A DNA stretch of 64,000 nucleotides, taken from contig JAGKQI010000094.1 of the NCBI GenBank assembly GCA_018806915.1, positions 248,001 through 312,000 on the forward strand, read 5' to 3'. Numbering within the stretch: position 1 is the stretch's first letter; each line of letters opens with the position of its first letter. Shown here in pieces: positions 10,661 through 20,889 of the stretch. The position numbers were made by a program, and so were the translations under genes. The stretch comes from Phytophthora colocasiae. Its lineage: Eukaryota; Oomycota; Peronosporomycetes; Peronosporales; Peronosporaceae. The notes below the pieces were generated by a model. It was given only the letters and a program-made list of their open reading frames with translations. It had not been told where the DNA came from and did no database searches.

Positions 10661-12920
10661 TCACTCATCGAGAAGATCAGAGCTGACGATCATATACTGA
10701 CCCGAATCTTGTCCATCACGAAGGCTTTTCGTAAGGGCACGCACATACCGTCGACATGAACCATGATTCTTCGGCGGTGGGCGCTTGGGGACTGGGCCAT
10801 ATCGCCATCCAACATCAATTCCTGTTTTTGCTATTTGCACTAACAGATCTAGGTGTAGATATCCCGTGAGTACTAGCTGCAGACGCTCGGGATCAATGGC
10901 TTTGTTTGGTCGGCTGTCCCATAAACTCTCACCACGCCAAAAGTCTGTGACTTCCGCTACACTCATTTTGTTGGTTCGGATGATTTTGGATAACGACTTG
11001 CACGCGAGTTCATCGATCGAGTAAGCTGCTGATGCGGATTTTACCAAGGCGCGTTTGAAACCTCGCTGTCGCTGTGAGGCTGATATCCGACATTCCTCGA
11101 GTAATAACTATTCTTCAAGAGCTTGTTGGATCTTGTTTGCCGAATGTCGTGAGAGTCCGACAAATTGACCGCTGTCATAACGTGACGCACCTGATCTGCG
11201 ACGACCCGCATGGCTCGCATCAGACGCCAGATCCGGCATCGAACCCGGTAGGCGTTGATGGAGGAAGGCCCTAGTGTTGCACTTACGTACATCATTGTTA
11301 CATTTGTCGAGAACGACACTGGGACGCTCGCAGTCCGCATGGCCCGTAGTTTGAACATGATCTGTCGTCGAGGTTTCGACGACAGAATCATTCAACATGG
11401 GGGAGACCCTTAGAACGTCCAAGCGTTTTGGAGGGCTGAAATCCGAGCACAACCAATTATGACTACTTACAGGTGGTTCGGGCGCGTGTTTACCTGCAAA
11501 ACAAACAACCGCGAGACATGATCAAGAATGTAAGCATCATATTTCTAGCAACAATGAAGATTGTGTCCGCATCAATTCGGGTCGAGTCGTCGACCACCAA
11601 GGACCAGACATCCATTTTAGTACGACATGGACGAAGTCACACGTACCAACCGCGAAGGTGCTTGGAAATTCAATCACTGATCGTGGTTCTCGCCGTTCTT
11701 CTACCTTAAATCAACTGGGAAAGTTCTTAACATCCTAATCTCTGCTTTGACGACCTCGGGTAACGCTTTCCGGACAAAATGACCACGATCGCTGGGACAG
11801 CAACCGTCTTTGTCTTCCTGACATCCAGCTTTCGAAAGGAACCTCATGCACAATGTCCGAGATTCGTTAGTGGCTGGGTCTATGTAGACTGGGAGGCAGT
11901 TGAGCACATTCTTTGGCATTCTCCCATGTCGGTTGCTGTTGTCACGGATTGGCTGTGCTGGTTGCCTCGTAGTAGAGCGCTTGCCTTCTGTCCGGTAGGA
12001 TGCAGCTGTCGGTCTGCTTTGCTTCAGTGCATCCACCTGGCGGTGAAGTTTGACGAACATGAGATCTCGCAGCAACCGATCTTCTGATGAGCACCGAAGC
12101 TGTACTTGGTTAACGTCGCTGTCAGATAATACAGCTTCTCGAAAATCTTCCTGTATATCATTTACCCAGTAGACAACTGAAGGAAGCTCAGTCTCGTCCC
12201 AAGACATGTCTCCATGAATCGTAGAATAGCCTCTGTAAGACCTATCAGTTCACTGCAGCAGTATTCTCGGGCATACACCAGAAAAATTCTGATTGAGTCT
12301 ACAACGTCTTCGATGCTCGTAGCTGGGGTAGCTTTAGCAAATTCCGCTGTAGCGGATAAGTTATCAAAGTTGGAGCCTCCGCCCTGTAGCCATGACACCC
12401 GTTCCTCCGACGAGAGTTTCGCAAAATGCCTAATTGAGAGACCTTTAGACCCGAAGCGAATATCGAAAGCTCAAGTGCAGATTCCTGGCAGTGCTTTAAA
12501 CTTCACAGCATCGGACCGGACCAAACCAGAAATAAATACATGCGGGGTCTTACCTCTATGCTTCTCCGACGTAACCTGCTCATGGGCATACTGTTGATTT
12601 GGTTGCGGTGTGAATGCGTATTTCGACGCGTGTATGGTCTTTCCGCGGCCTGAAGGTGGGTTTCCCGCTACTGCTATGGCTTGTTCCGAAGTTCTGCTTG
12701 CCGTGACTCCCGTTTGGGTATTGTCTCTCCGAATATCTAAGAATCTTTCCAGCAGATCCGGATCATCTCCGAGCTTTTCGACTATCAATGCGTCTGTATC
12801 GAGGGCAGATCGAGGAGTAACGCGACGACGTTGCTGCGGCTCAATTTGTACTCCCACATCTCTTTCTGTACCGAGATAACTAGCATAGCTATGGCGCTTG
12901 GAACCTGGTCGAGGATCCAA
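10661..12920 (-). pseudogene. DIRS-like gag and upstream pol region, fragmented
   Basis: Several minus-strand frames (12471-12920, 12162-12398, 11701-12207, 11041-11452, 10661-11047) follow one another head to tail. The piece at 11701-12207 ends with a cysteine/histidine cluster (CMRFLSKAGCQEDKDGCC then HF) of the kind seen in DIRS gag proteins. Assignment rests on position upstream of the RT, composition and this cluster. No strong enzymatic motif is present. Frame changes separate all pieces. Confidence 0.5.
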
Positions 12921-13129
12921 TAATGGTGCTGCAGTGTCTTCTACGTCTTGAGGGCCCGAATCATCATCGAGAAACGGATCAAATAGTTCAAACCCTCCTC
13001 TGGTCCTCGGATGTCAGCCGTAATATCTTGGTTTGAATGGCCAATGGGCACAATGCAGAACGACGGACCTACATGGTCTGGCACTGGTCGGCGGCCACCA
13101 TCTACGAAATACGTGAAATCGACAGCATG

Positions 13130-13546
13130 TTAAAGTGGGAATTTTACCATATTACCGTTACTAGGTTCAACCCATTCACACGGTTGATCGGGCGCAGGGA
13201 AGCTGTCCTCGGTAATTAATCCTTCGAAGATCTCTGCAATATCGTTCGTTGCGACCCCGTTGTTACGTACGAGTACACGGTCTAAGAGTGTATTCTGTTC
13301 GATGTCAGACAAGCTCCATTCAGCTCGAGAATTTAACGCGTTCCAAAAGTAGGGCCACCACAGGTGGTACAAGTGATAGACAGTCCAATGTAGTAGTTGA
13401 ACGGTCACCCGCCGAGCTGACTGTAACAAGCCCGTCTTCCACCGCGATGGCTGTCCATAGTGAACCTGTCGGCCCACTTCGATGGAAACTGGCCGACGCA
13501 GGTACGATAATTGTTCTGCAGTGTTTACTTCTCTAGCCGTCACCAC
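13130..13546 (-). CDS. Hypothetical protein fragment
   Basis: An open frame of 138 codons, rich in Trp and aromatic residues (VYHLYHLWWPYFWNALN) and protein-like over most of its length. I do not recognise the family. It lies upstream of the DIRS-like gag on the same strand and could be its 5' extension or an older unrelated fragment. 13550-13900 shows nothing I can support. Confidence 0.25.
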   Translation of the reverse strand: MVTAREVNTAEQLSYLRRPVSIEVGRQVHYGQPSRWKTGLLQSARRVTVQLLHWTVYHLYHLWWPYFWNALNSRAEWSLSDIEQNTLLDRVLVRNNGVATNDIAEIFEGLITEDSFPAPDQPCEWVEPSNGNMVKFPL

Positions 13547-13912
13547 GCTTGCCAGTGCAATGTCCCGCGAGATAGCTCCCTCACCTCATTCTAGACTCGC
13601 AAATGTCACTTCGTTTTGTGCAACCTGAGTGACCCGAGCGTAAAACGTATGCTCAAACTGCCCTCCGACCTCTTCAGGGAGTAGATGCAAATACGAGCGC
13701 GATGTGAGGCAAACCATTCCGGAATGCTATAAACAATGCGATAAGGAAAAGACTTAAGCACAAGTGAGAAAATCTGAAACTAACGCTACAGCAGCTTCTA
13801 CAGACGATTCGGGAGACCTCTCGTGAAGGCTCCAGCGTTGGTTTCATCTCCGCTCCTTGACTCAAAAGCTACTTTCACATTCCAACGTGAAAATCCCCAG
13901 TTGAGCACCACA

Positions 13913-14340
13913 TCAATACTTCTTGAAATCAGGGACGGGCTTCATCCGCGTGTCCTGGGCCGTCACGTTGATAATAGTCGTCCAGTTGTCTGGGACAATG
14001 ATGTCTTCTTGATACGACACCAGAAGATTGTGGAGACGGTCCCAGTTACCAGAGATTTCAGAGTTCTCTTGCAAAACCTCTGAGAATCCCCATGGATCCG
14101 TGGGCTTGACGTCAGGACGTGATTTCAGAGGGGCTGATGCGGTACTTTTGCTGCTTGGCCTGGCTCTGGACGATAGACTTCCATGTAAAGTTCGTTGCCA
14201 TGATATGCTGATACTTGAATTATCCCGGACAGGAAGGGGATCCTTGGTAATTTCATCGTCAAATTCTTGATCCATTAGCTGACGCAATGCCACTAGATTC
14301 GACGAGAACGGGATGCCATCTCGAAACGGTACAAACTCCA
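13913..14340 (-). pseudogene. Unidentified coding fragment
   Basis: The minus strand reads continuously from LEFVPFRDGIPFSS through ALRQLMDQEFDDEITKDPLP to a C-terminus ending PVPDFKKY. It looks like genuine protein sequence, but I cannot name a family. It has no start codon upstream of 14293 in context, and it overlaps the plus-strand DUF3160 scrap at 14127-14195, so one of the two must be dead. Confidence 0.3.
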
Positions 14341-16060
14341 GCTAATCACCATCTTTTGGTGGCTCTGCATTCATTCGATCAGCTAATATTTCAGCAGCCA
14401 AACAGAGTGAAGGCGACGTCATCTTTCGGTTAAGGTCCATTGTCATGAGGGGCTTTGCGTGAGCAAGGTGCCGAGTGGCAACCCCCCCATGGGATGGTGG
14501 GCGGGTTGAAAAAAAAAAAACTGTTGCGCGCCGTAAGCATAGCTGTGGAGCTCTTGAGCTTGACGGCCGGCGCTGAGCAGTCGCAGGAGACGTCGGGCGA
14601 GAGCTGATGAGTGGCCTGCTCGCTGCGAAGCTTGAACCGAAATGAACCACGACTGCACGGAGAACTCTGCCTGCGAGGACGCGAGTCGCTCAACGGCTGG
14701 CCAAAACTCCGGCAGTTGCATCCACTTGAGTCTTGTCCGAAAAGAGCTGTTGGATCCAGAATTAGAGCCTTCCTTCATCAGGAAAAACCATTTTCCGCTT
14801 GTTCCATTCGCTTCGCTACGCTTAGCTCACTGCACGCGGAAAATACACATTTCATCCCCTGAGATAACGTGGTCGGATACTAGACGTGAGAAGATGAAAG
14901 AGCTCCAGACGAACTGCTGCCCAGTCAAGTATTGCAAGCGAGATCGAAGTACGTTCATTCTCGGTACGAGGATGGCCGTCAATCAGTTGAGTTCCCACTG
15001 TTTTCTGGATAATTAATTCTTGAATACTCTCCATGGGATGTTGATCACACGATTCAGCTTCAAACGATAGGAATTGAGCCAATCGAGTCGGTGAGAGTGA
15101 GTCGGCTTCTGTTCTCTCATCACCCACCAGGCTGGAAATCACTGTCAAGTGTCTCCACGATCTCCAGTATTTTCGACTCTTGTAGAAAATTGATCAGTAA
15201 CAGCACAGCGTCGAACGCGTCATTTCAGTCGAAGGCTTGGCGCTTGCGCCAGATGAATGCGCAGTTGGGGTCGTTTACTCAGTTACGACATGATTCCTTG
15301 CTTTACACGAAGAAAGGCAGCTCGTTCCAGCTTTGCTGCAAATATGCCGATGGTATGGTGGATCCGTATCCTGCTTTCTGGCAGAGAATGGGGGTATTGG
15401 CCCAACAAATGAGTGGCATGCTTGAGAAGGTATTGACACCCCTGATGTACGCTATGGTCTGGAGCCCAAAGTTTTCGTGTGATGTAAATCTCTTTAATAC
15501 GCCCGACGGTGAACGCTTTCTGGGCAAAAGTATAAAATTCTTCAAATCTTTTGCGAAGACGATGAAGTCTATTGAAGAGATTGCAAGTGTTCAGACTCAC
15601 CATCAACCGTTATGTGAGACCCAAGTGGATTTCTTGGAGACAGTCATGGAAGAGCGATTCGGAAGTGGTGGATCAAAATACGTGGGGTGGTACCCGAGAC
15701 TGTTTTTTTGAAAGCCGTGAAGACTCCGGCAAGAGCGACGTTATCGTGGTTGACGTCCATACCGACTCGCCATCATCTGTGGATACGGACTCAGGAGGTG
15801 TGCTTCATCTCGGCCTTGGGAATCCATTGATGCCGTTCTTTGTCGTGGATAAAACCATGTTTGCCGGTCCAGTGTTCAGTTCTTGACACCTAGTGATCAG
15901 CGCCTAACAGACGACTGCGACATCTCCATCGGTGGTAGAACTCCTCCGCATTTCACAGGATCGACAGAAACAGTTTGTCGCGTGATACCCAATTTTCGAA
16001 TCCTGGCGTACGCAGACTGGATAGATAGCACCGACGGTCAGGTGATCGCCAATATGTGAT
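14127..16060. pseudogene. DUF3160-family gene, copy A, internally inverted and frameshifted
   Basis: Three blocks belong to one large family (DUF3160-like, function unknown). A short plus-strand scrap at 14127-14195 encodes the block that copy B reads as GLMRYFRCLAWLWTIDF. A minus-strand block at about 14850-15205 encodes SLVGDERTEADSLSPTRLAQ and GTQLIDGHPRTENERTS. A plus-strand block from 15205 encodes QMNAQLGSFTQLRHDSLLYT onward to the C-terminus. A frame change near 15690 moves the end (SREDSGKSDVIVVDVHT, then GLGNPLMPFFVV) into another frame. The minus block is nearly identical to 24160-24360 of copy B. The middle of the gene has therefore been flipped relative to its ends, with a break at about 15205. 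Confidence 0.7.
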
Positions 16061-16192
16061 GTCTGGACTTGCTTAGAGAATCACAAAATTCGTTCCGGTT
16101 GACAGGCTTCCAAAGCGCAATAGGCGCAACAAGATGACGCTAGATCAGTCCAAGAGTGCTTTCAGTCTTCAAATTTCAACATACCCCGCAGT

Positions 16193-17062
16193 ATGCAGCA
16201 ATTCACACTCACAAGCATTCGTGAACACTTTCGCGCGCGGAAGGAAAGGAAGCGGCTCATGCGAGAAGGGGGCGCAGACAATTCGCGTGGTGGTATTCCG
16301 CCTGGACAGCAGGGAAACCCAGGCGATGAGGAAGAGAAACATTCTGCAACAGACATAGTCACGCTCGAGACAATGATCAATCAGCTGCAAGCGAGAGTTC
16401 TAGTTCTCGAACAAAATCCGACCAGATATCTGGACATGCTGGTTCACACAGCTCGGAACGTTGTGACGCCGTGTCTGCTACGAATTACTTTTCGGATCAA
16501 AGACGTCGTTGCGACTGGATTTCTAATTACACCAGACGGCTTCGTTCTTACGGCTCACCATGTCCGTGCAACGGGGGAAGATTGCATGGCAACACTACAA
16601 GGCGGGGCTCAAGTGCCCTGCACACCCGTTGAAGATTATGCTGAGATCGATCTTTCTCTCATGAAAATACCTGGGAACAATTACTCCTTCGTCAGCGTTG
16701 CAGAAACGCTTCGTGAAGACCAGAGCGTTGGTATCATCGGGTTCTGTCTGGAGCACGCGACCACGATGAATATTCCAAATCTAACCGTTAGTACCCAAGT
16801 GATTTCGACAGTGATGTTACCCGTCGGAGTTCGTCCGGGAGGAAGACACCCCCACCAGCTCTGCACTGCGAATGTCAACAAGGGTGACTCGGGCGCTCCT
16901 GTGTTCGACCTTTATTCTCGCGAGCTCGTTGGGGTGTTCCGTACGTTGTACACGCGTACATCCGATGATCAAGGTCAGGCTGCCTTCGTGGCGGTGACGG
17001 GTGATTCTATCCTATGGAATTCTATCCTACGCGCTATCACTCGTCATCGAGATACTCTGTAG
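16193..17062 (+). CDS. Trypsin-like (HtrA/Trypsin_2-type) serine protease with N-terminal coiled coil
   Basis: An intact 289-codon frame with ATG at 16193 and TAG at 17060. Residues 1-30 are basic (REHFRARKERKRL), 55-75 form a short heptad-like helix (TLETMINQLQARVLVLEQ), and about 90-275 form a chymotrypsin-fold peptidase. The full triad is visible: His123 in VLTAHHV, Asp153 in EIDLSLMKI and Ser233 in NKGDSGAPVF, with the oxyanion glycines around it. There is no signal peptide and no PDZ domain, so a cytosolic or nuclear location is inferred. Unlike nearly everything around it, it has no frameshift or stop. It sits between two DUF3160 gene copies, unrelated in sequence. The substrate is unknown. 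A viral-type or effector-type protease cannot be excluded. Confidence 0.75.
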   Translation: MQQFTLTSIREHFRARKERKRLMREGGADNSRGGIPPGQQGNPGDEEEKHSATDIVTLETMINQLQARVLVLEQNPTRYLDMLVHTARNVVTPCLLRITFRIKDVVATGFLITPDGFVLTAHHVRATGEDCMATLQGGAQVPCTPVEDYAEIDLSLMKIPGNNYSFVSVAETLREDQSVGIIGFCLEHATTMNIPNLTVSTQVISTVMLPVGVRPGGRHPHQLCTANVNKGDSGAPVFDLYSRELVGVFRTLYTRTSDDQGQAAFVAVTGDSILWNSILRAITRHRDTL

Positions 17063-17234
17063 GTGCCAGGTGCTCCCATATCCCAGCAGATCGTTGATTT
17101 AAGGTGGCGTTTTCATCGGACTGGCGTACAGTGCAGGTATTGTGGGCTACAGCCTTAGGATAAACGTACAACGTTCTTGCCAAGCCTAGCCTTTTTAATA
17201 ATATCATTGCCTTTCGAGTTTAGTTTTTAGTTGA

Positions 17235-17487
17235 ACAGAGCTCGAGATCGTCACTACGGCACTCGCGGAAGCTCGACAGGAAGTCGCCTTAGTGCAGTCC
17301 CGAGTGGTTCCTCTGGGGAAAGCCCGTGACGACTTGTACATTGCGATGCAGTCGTCCAAGATGGGTCAATACATGAAGATGAGTTCCCCGAGGTATTCTT
17401 CCCTGAAGATTGCACATTCATTGCACAGATCGAGGCCTCCAGCGATCTACTTCCCCGTGGTTTTCAAAGGGTGTACTTGAAAACCCG
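17235..17487 (+). pseudogene. C-terminal fragment of an unidentified protein
   Basis: The first frame (17235 to about 17380) reads LEIVTTALAEARQEVALVQS then PLGKARDDLYIAMQSSKMGQ, a helical, coiled-coil-like stretch. Shifting frame near 17380 continues plausibly as DEFPEVFFPEDCTFIAQIEA and ends at a stop at 17485-17487 after GFQRVYLKTR. This looks like the last 80 or so residues of a real protein with one indel. I do not recognise the family. 17063-17234 shows nothing I can support. Confidence 0.35.
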
Positions 17488-17541
17488 TTAGTTAGGAGAT
17501 TCCTAGTATTCTTCACAGCCGAATCTGAAGACCACACGTTG

Positions 17542-17557
17542 GCTCATTTCGTAGTTT
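17542..17557 (+). promoter_or_regulatory. Candidate oomycete initiator (Inr) element
   Basis: GCTCATTTCGTAGTTT resembles the oomycete core promoter consensus GCTCATTYYNCAWTTT, with two mismatches in the CA-rich part. If the Gypsy-2 element and one target duplication are mentally removed, this motif would lie about 45 bp upstream of the ATG at 23260 of DUF3160 copy B, a normal Inr-to-start distance for these organisms. Confidence 0.5.
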
Positions 17558-17570
17558 ACGGTTGAAAGCC

Positions 17571-17879
17571 TGTGTCGTTCCCAAACTCGAAAACACTGTT
17601 TGGGAGCTGGAACTCCCGCAAAGACCAAGGTGTATTGATCTTAATGCAAAAGCAATAGTGATTCCTAAACTGGTGTGCTCTCGCCTGCCATCAGGCAGTC
17701 CAGGGAGAACATCCCGTGGCGTAAGCCAAAGCTTCTGCTCCGTGCCGAAGCCGGGTACAGATAGCAGTACGGGATCCGCTATCTGCTGGAGTCTTGGCAC
17801 TGCTATCCAAACTCCAGTTGCTGGTGGGAAGCTGGCTCCAATGCAAGCCCGCAATCATGGTTGCCGTGGCGTCGCCACA
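17571..17879 (-). repeat. Gypsy-2 3' LTR
   Basis: Direct repeat of 22922-23230, TGTGTCGTTCCC to GTCGCCACA. Preceded by AAGCC. Confidence 0.92.
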
Positions 17880-18247
17880 CTGCCTCCCCAAGCTTTCCAC
17901 TCAAACTGATACTGTACTCGTGACCGGGTCAGTCGCGTCACATTTCCGGAGTAGAGACACTGCGCCACTTCAACTGGTTGCAGTGTTACAGGTTCGTGAT
18001 CAAAAAGAATTGCATCAAATCACCAGGATTGGATTTCAACCAACCCAATGCTCCAAAAATAAATATTGCCCAATGAGACTGCGTTGCACACACAAAATCC
18101 TGCAGCGCTCCCAATATTCACGTTCTGAGGCCAAAACTTCGGTTGCACTTATATCCACTCCACTTGCACACATTGATATTGTGGCGATGCTTGAAGCGAT
18201 GTCAAATGCACCAAACCCATCCAAGATCATCATGCCGTCGACAAAGA

Positions 18248-18971
18248 TCAGGGTGTGGTGGGCTCCACACGCCTTGTACGGCCCCGCGAACGCTTGCTAT
18301 CAATAGTACGGGTCACTGCAAGTCGGAGGTCGTCGTCATTCGCTTGGGCAACGTAGTTTTGCAGCAGCTGTGGAACATCTTCGCTCAAGTTCTTCAGTGG
18401 CTCCCAGGAATCTTCAATCTCTTCGAGTCCTTGCCACTTTACCTTGACTTCGTATGCCTCTGAAGTGGTGTTGAACCGATGTTTTACCAGAGCGTCCACA
18501 GCAAGCAAAGTGCCTTGCGAAGAGATGTGGTCGATAAGCTCAGTTGTCACATTTAAAGAGCTGTCAGCGTAGTACTTCAAACGCGATTGGTGTACGTTAG
18601 CTGTTTTTCCTGTGACGAGGTGCTCCACAGTGAAATAGTAGTCAGTTGCCGCGACCACTTTAAATGGACCAACCCAAGTTATCCATAGTTTGTTGGCATG
18701 CAGCTTTTCGTCCACTCTGGACCGAAGCACGTAATCTCCAATCATAATGTTGCCTTTTCCGATACCGCTGTGCTTGGCGTTTTCGTTCAGCCTCCACAGC
18801 TTTATGCATCTTCTGGATGCTACTACGCAGCTGGGCCAACTTTGTGTCCAGGTCTGGTCGTTGTTCAGGGAGCGACGCAACCGGCCCCTTCCCCCTTGGT
18901 AGCAGCACTGTGTCCAAAGTGCTCGGGCAAGGCAGACCGGTAAAAAGTTCAATAGGTGCTTTGTTAGACAA
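18248..18971 (-). pseudogene. Gypsy-2 integrase C-terminus and chromodomain
   Basis: 18660-18971 carries the GPY-like integrase tail in one frame (KAPIELFTGLPCPSTLD). 18248-18952 continues in another with the beta-barrel VGPFKVVAATDYYFTVEHL and a chromodomain (EAYEVKVKWQGLEEIEDSWE). Chromodomains on Ty3/Gypsy integrases are thought to steer insertion to marked chromatin. Two frame changes lie between integrase core and chromodomain. Confidence 0.8.
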
Positions 18972-20889
18972 TGATTACACCGGGGAATGGTTCAAACTTG
19001 ACTGGCAAAAGGTACGGCCAGTCAGCAGCACTAACACGAAATTCCAGAATCAGAGCTTTCAAAACTTGGAGAATATCTCTGTTCACACGTTCAACACTTC
19101 CATTTTTCCACGGTGTGTAAGCCAAAATGAATTTTTGCTGAGCTTTTAGTCGTCGATTCAAATCGGCCACCACCTTGCTCGTAAAGTGCGAACCGGAGTC
19201 ACTGATCCACAGCGTAGGTATGCCAAACCTACTATACCAATCCAAAATGGCTGCTGCTGCAACCTCAGATGTCGGTCCGTCACAGGGAACCAATTCGACA
19301 AAGTGGGTTGCTTCATCTTTCAAAACGAGGACATATCGCGTCGTGCCATACGACTCACCAAGCGTGAGAAAGTCCCAGTGCAGGGTTGCATTTCTCTCAA
19401 AGGTATGGTGCGTCTCGCTGAAAGGCCTCGGAATAATCTCACCACCTTTGACGTGTAGGCATAGGAGACACTGTTGGCAAAATGTGCGCACGAGTGAATG
19501 CAATCGATTAACCGAGAACACCCGATCGATGTGGTTCGCCATGACGCGCATTCCGCGGTGCCCGTTCGCCCCGCAGTGAACGATAATCATTAGCCGTTGC
19601 AATAGTTCTGTAGCGCTCTCTGGTATCCAAATCTTATTTGCCACTCGAAAAATATCATCACTGCCAAGTTGTGCAGACTTCGGTGCACGACAGTTGCGCT
19701 GGGCTGCAGCGATGTCACTGATACTGGGCCACTCAAAACCAGCAGAGTCAAGTGGACGTGGGCAGTGCAAAGCACCTTGGCCATCAGACACGTTCCTCGC
19801 AGTGTCATTAGAGGATTCCTCACGCTTACGTTTTCTTGTTGTGACACGTTTGATCCCGCTGCGAAGAGCTGTACGTTCTGGTTGTCCTCCCCACCTCGAA
19901 ATGAGATCAGCCCAGAGATTGTTGGCACCTTCAATATGCTCGATTGAGTATTCGTACTCCAGCAGCTTAGTAGACCAGCGAAGGAGTTTTCCGCGCATCG
20001 TCTTCTTCATTTCCTTACCAGGAGCAAACAAATGTATGATATTGCGATGGTCACAGTAAATCTTGAAGCCCTGAGGTCGCAAAAGCAAGTATTCCAACTT
20101 GCTGCACGCATGAACTATTGGGTAGCATTCCATTTCGATCACGCTCCAGTTCAGAGCCGAGCCGCTGAATGAGCCACCCATGCAAATGAGCAACTCGTGA
20201 TCATGCTCGTGGATCGGTCTGTCCTGGCTCCAGTTTGCGACTTGAGTCACTATCAGACCCCACCCAGAATCACTCGCATCCGAAAACAAACACAGTTGCT
20301 TTTCTTGATCGGGATAGGTAAGCATCGCAGAGTTCGAGAGCAGATCCTTCACTGCAGCGAAACTAGTCCGCTCCTCCTGCGAGAAGGTGATATTGATGCC
20401 TGCAGCGGCGCGTTTGCTCCGCTTTGTTCCTCGAAGCGAGCGGTCAAGTAGTTCCTGTAGAGGCTTCGACACTCTGGCGTAGTCGACAAGGCCATCTCGC
20501 ATCCAGTTACTCGCGCAGATAAACTGCTGTAGCTCCGCCGCTGTAGTTGGTTCGGGAATTGCTCGGAGTGATTCAATCCGCTCTGGATCATGACCGACGC
20601 CGTGCTCGTTGATAATTCTCCCGCACCATCTAACTTCCGTGAGGAATAGTTTGCACTTCTTTGGGTTTAGCTTGAAACCGAACTCGTCAAGCTTCGTAAG
20701 AATGGCTTCAATGACATCAAGCAGTTCAGTCGCTGAGTCAGCATAAGCCAAGAGACCGTCTATCCAGACCAGCAAATTGTCATGCAGATGCTCCCTCAAC
20801 ACATCTTCCACTGTGGATTGAAAGTGCAGTGCTGAATCTGTGCTGCCCTGTGGCACACGTGTCGGAGTAAACACTCCACGGTCCGTCAT
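18964..20889 (-). pseudogene. Gypsy-2 RT, RNase H and integrase
   Basis: Continues RT in the shifted frame (TDRGVFTPTRVPQGSTDSA). The active-site box reads VWIDGLLAYA, so the second catalytic Asp is Gly and RT is predicted dead. RNase H shows LFSDASDSGWG, MECYPIVHA, YCDHRNI and NLWADLISRW. Integrase shows a zinc-binding HHCC domain (HCGANGHRGM, then CQQCLLC) and a core with WDFLTLGESYG, WISDSGSHFTSK and WKNGSVERVNRD. The frame is lost at about 18968, where the integrase C-terminal part should continue (18660-18971 in another frame). Confidence 0.85.

Larger units (their letters stand above)
8668..12920 (-). mobile_element. DIRS/Ngaro-like tyrosine-recombinase retroelement, decayed
   Basis: The minus strand carries, in order, gag-like frames (11048-12920), a DIRS-type RT (9882-10651), an RNase H and a C-terminal tyrosine recombinase (8703-9785). 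This order and the presence of a recombinase in place of an integrase are diagnostic of DIRS-like elements. Termini (split direct repeats or inverted repeats) could not be found. The downstream end is cut by or abuts the Gypsy-1 LTR at 8667. Confidence 0.75.
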
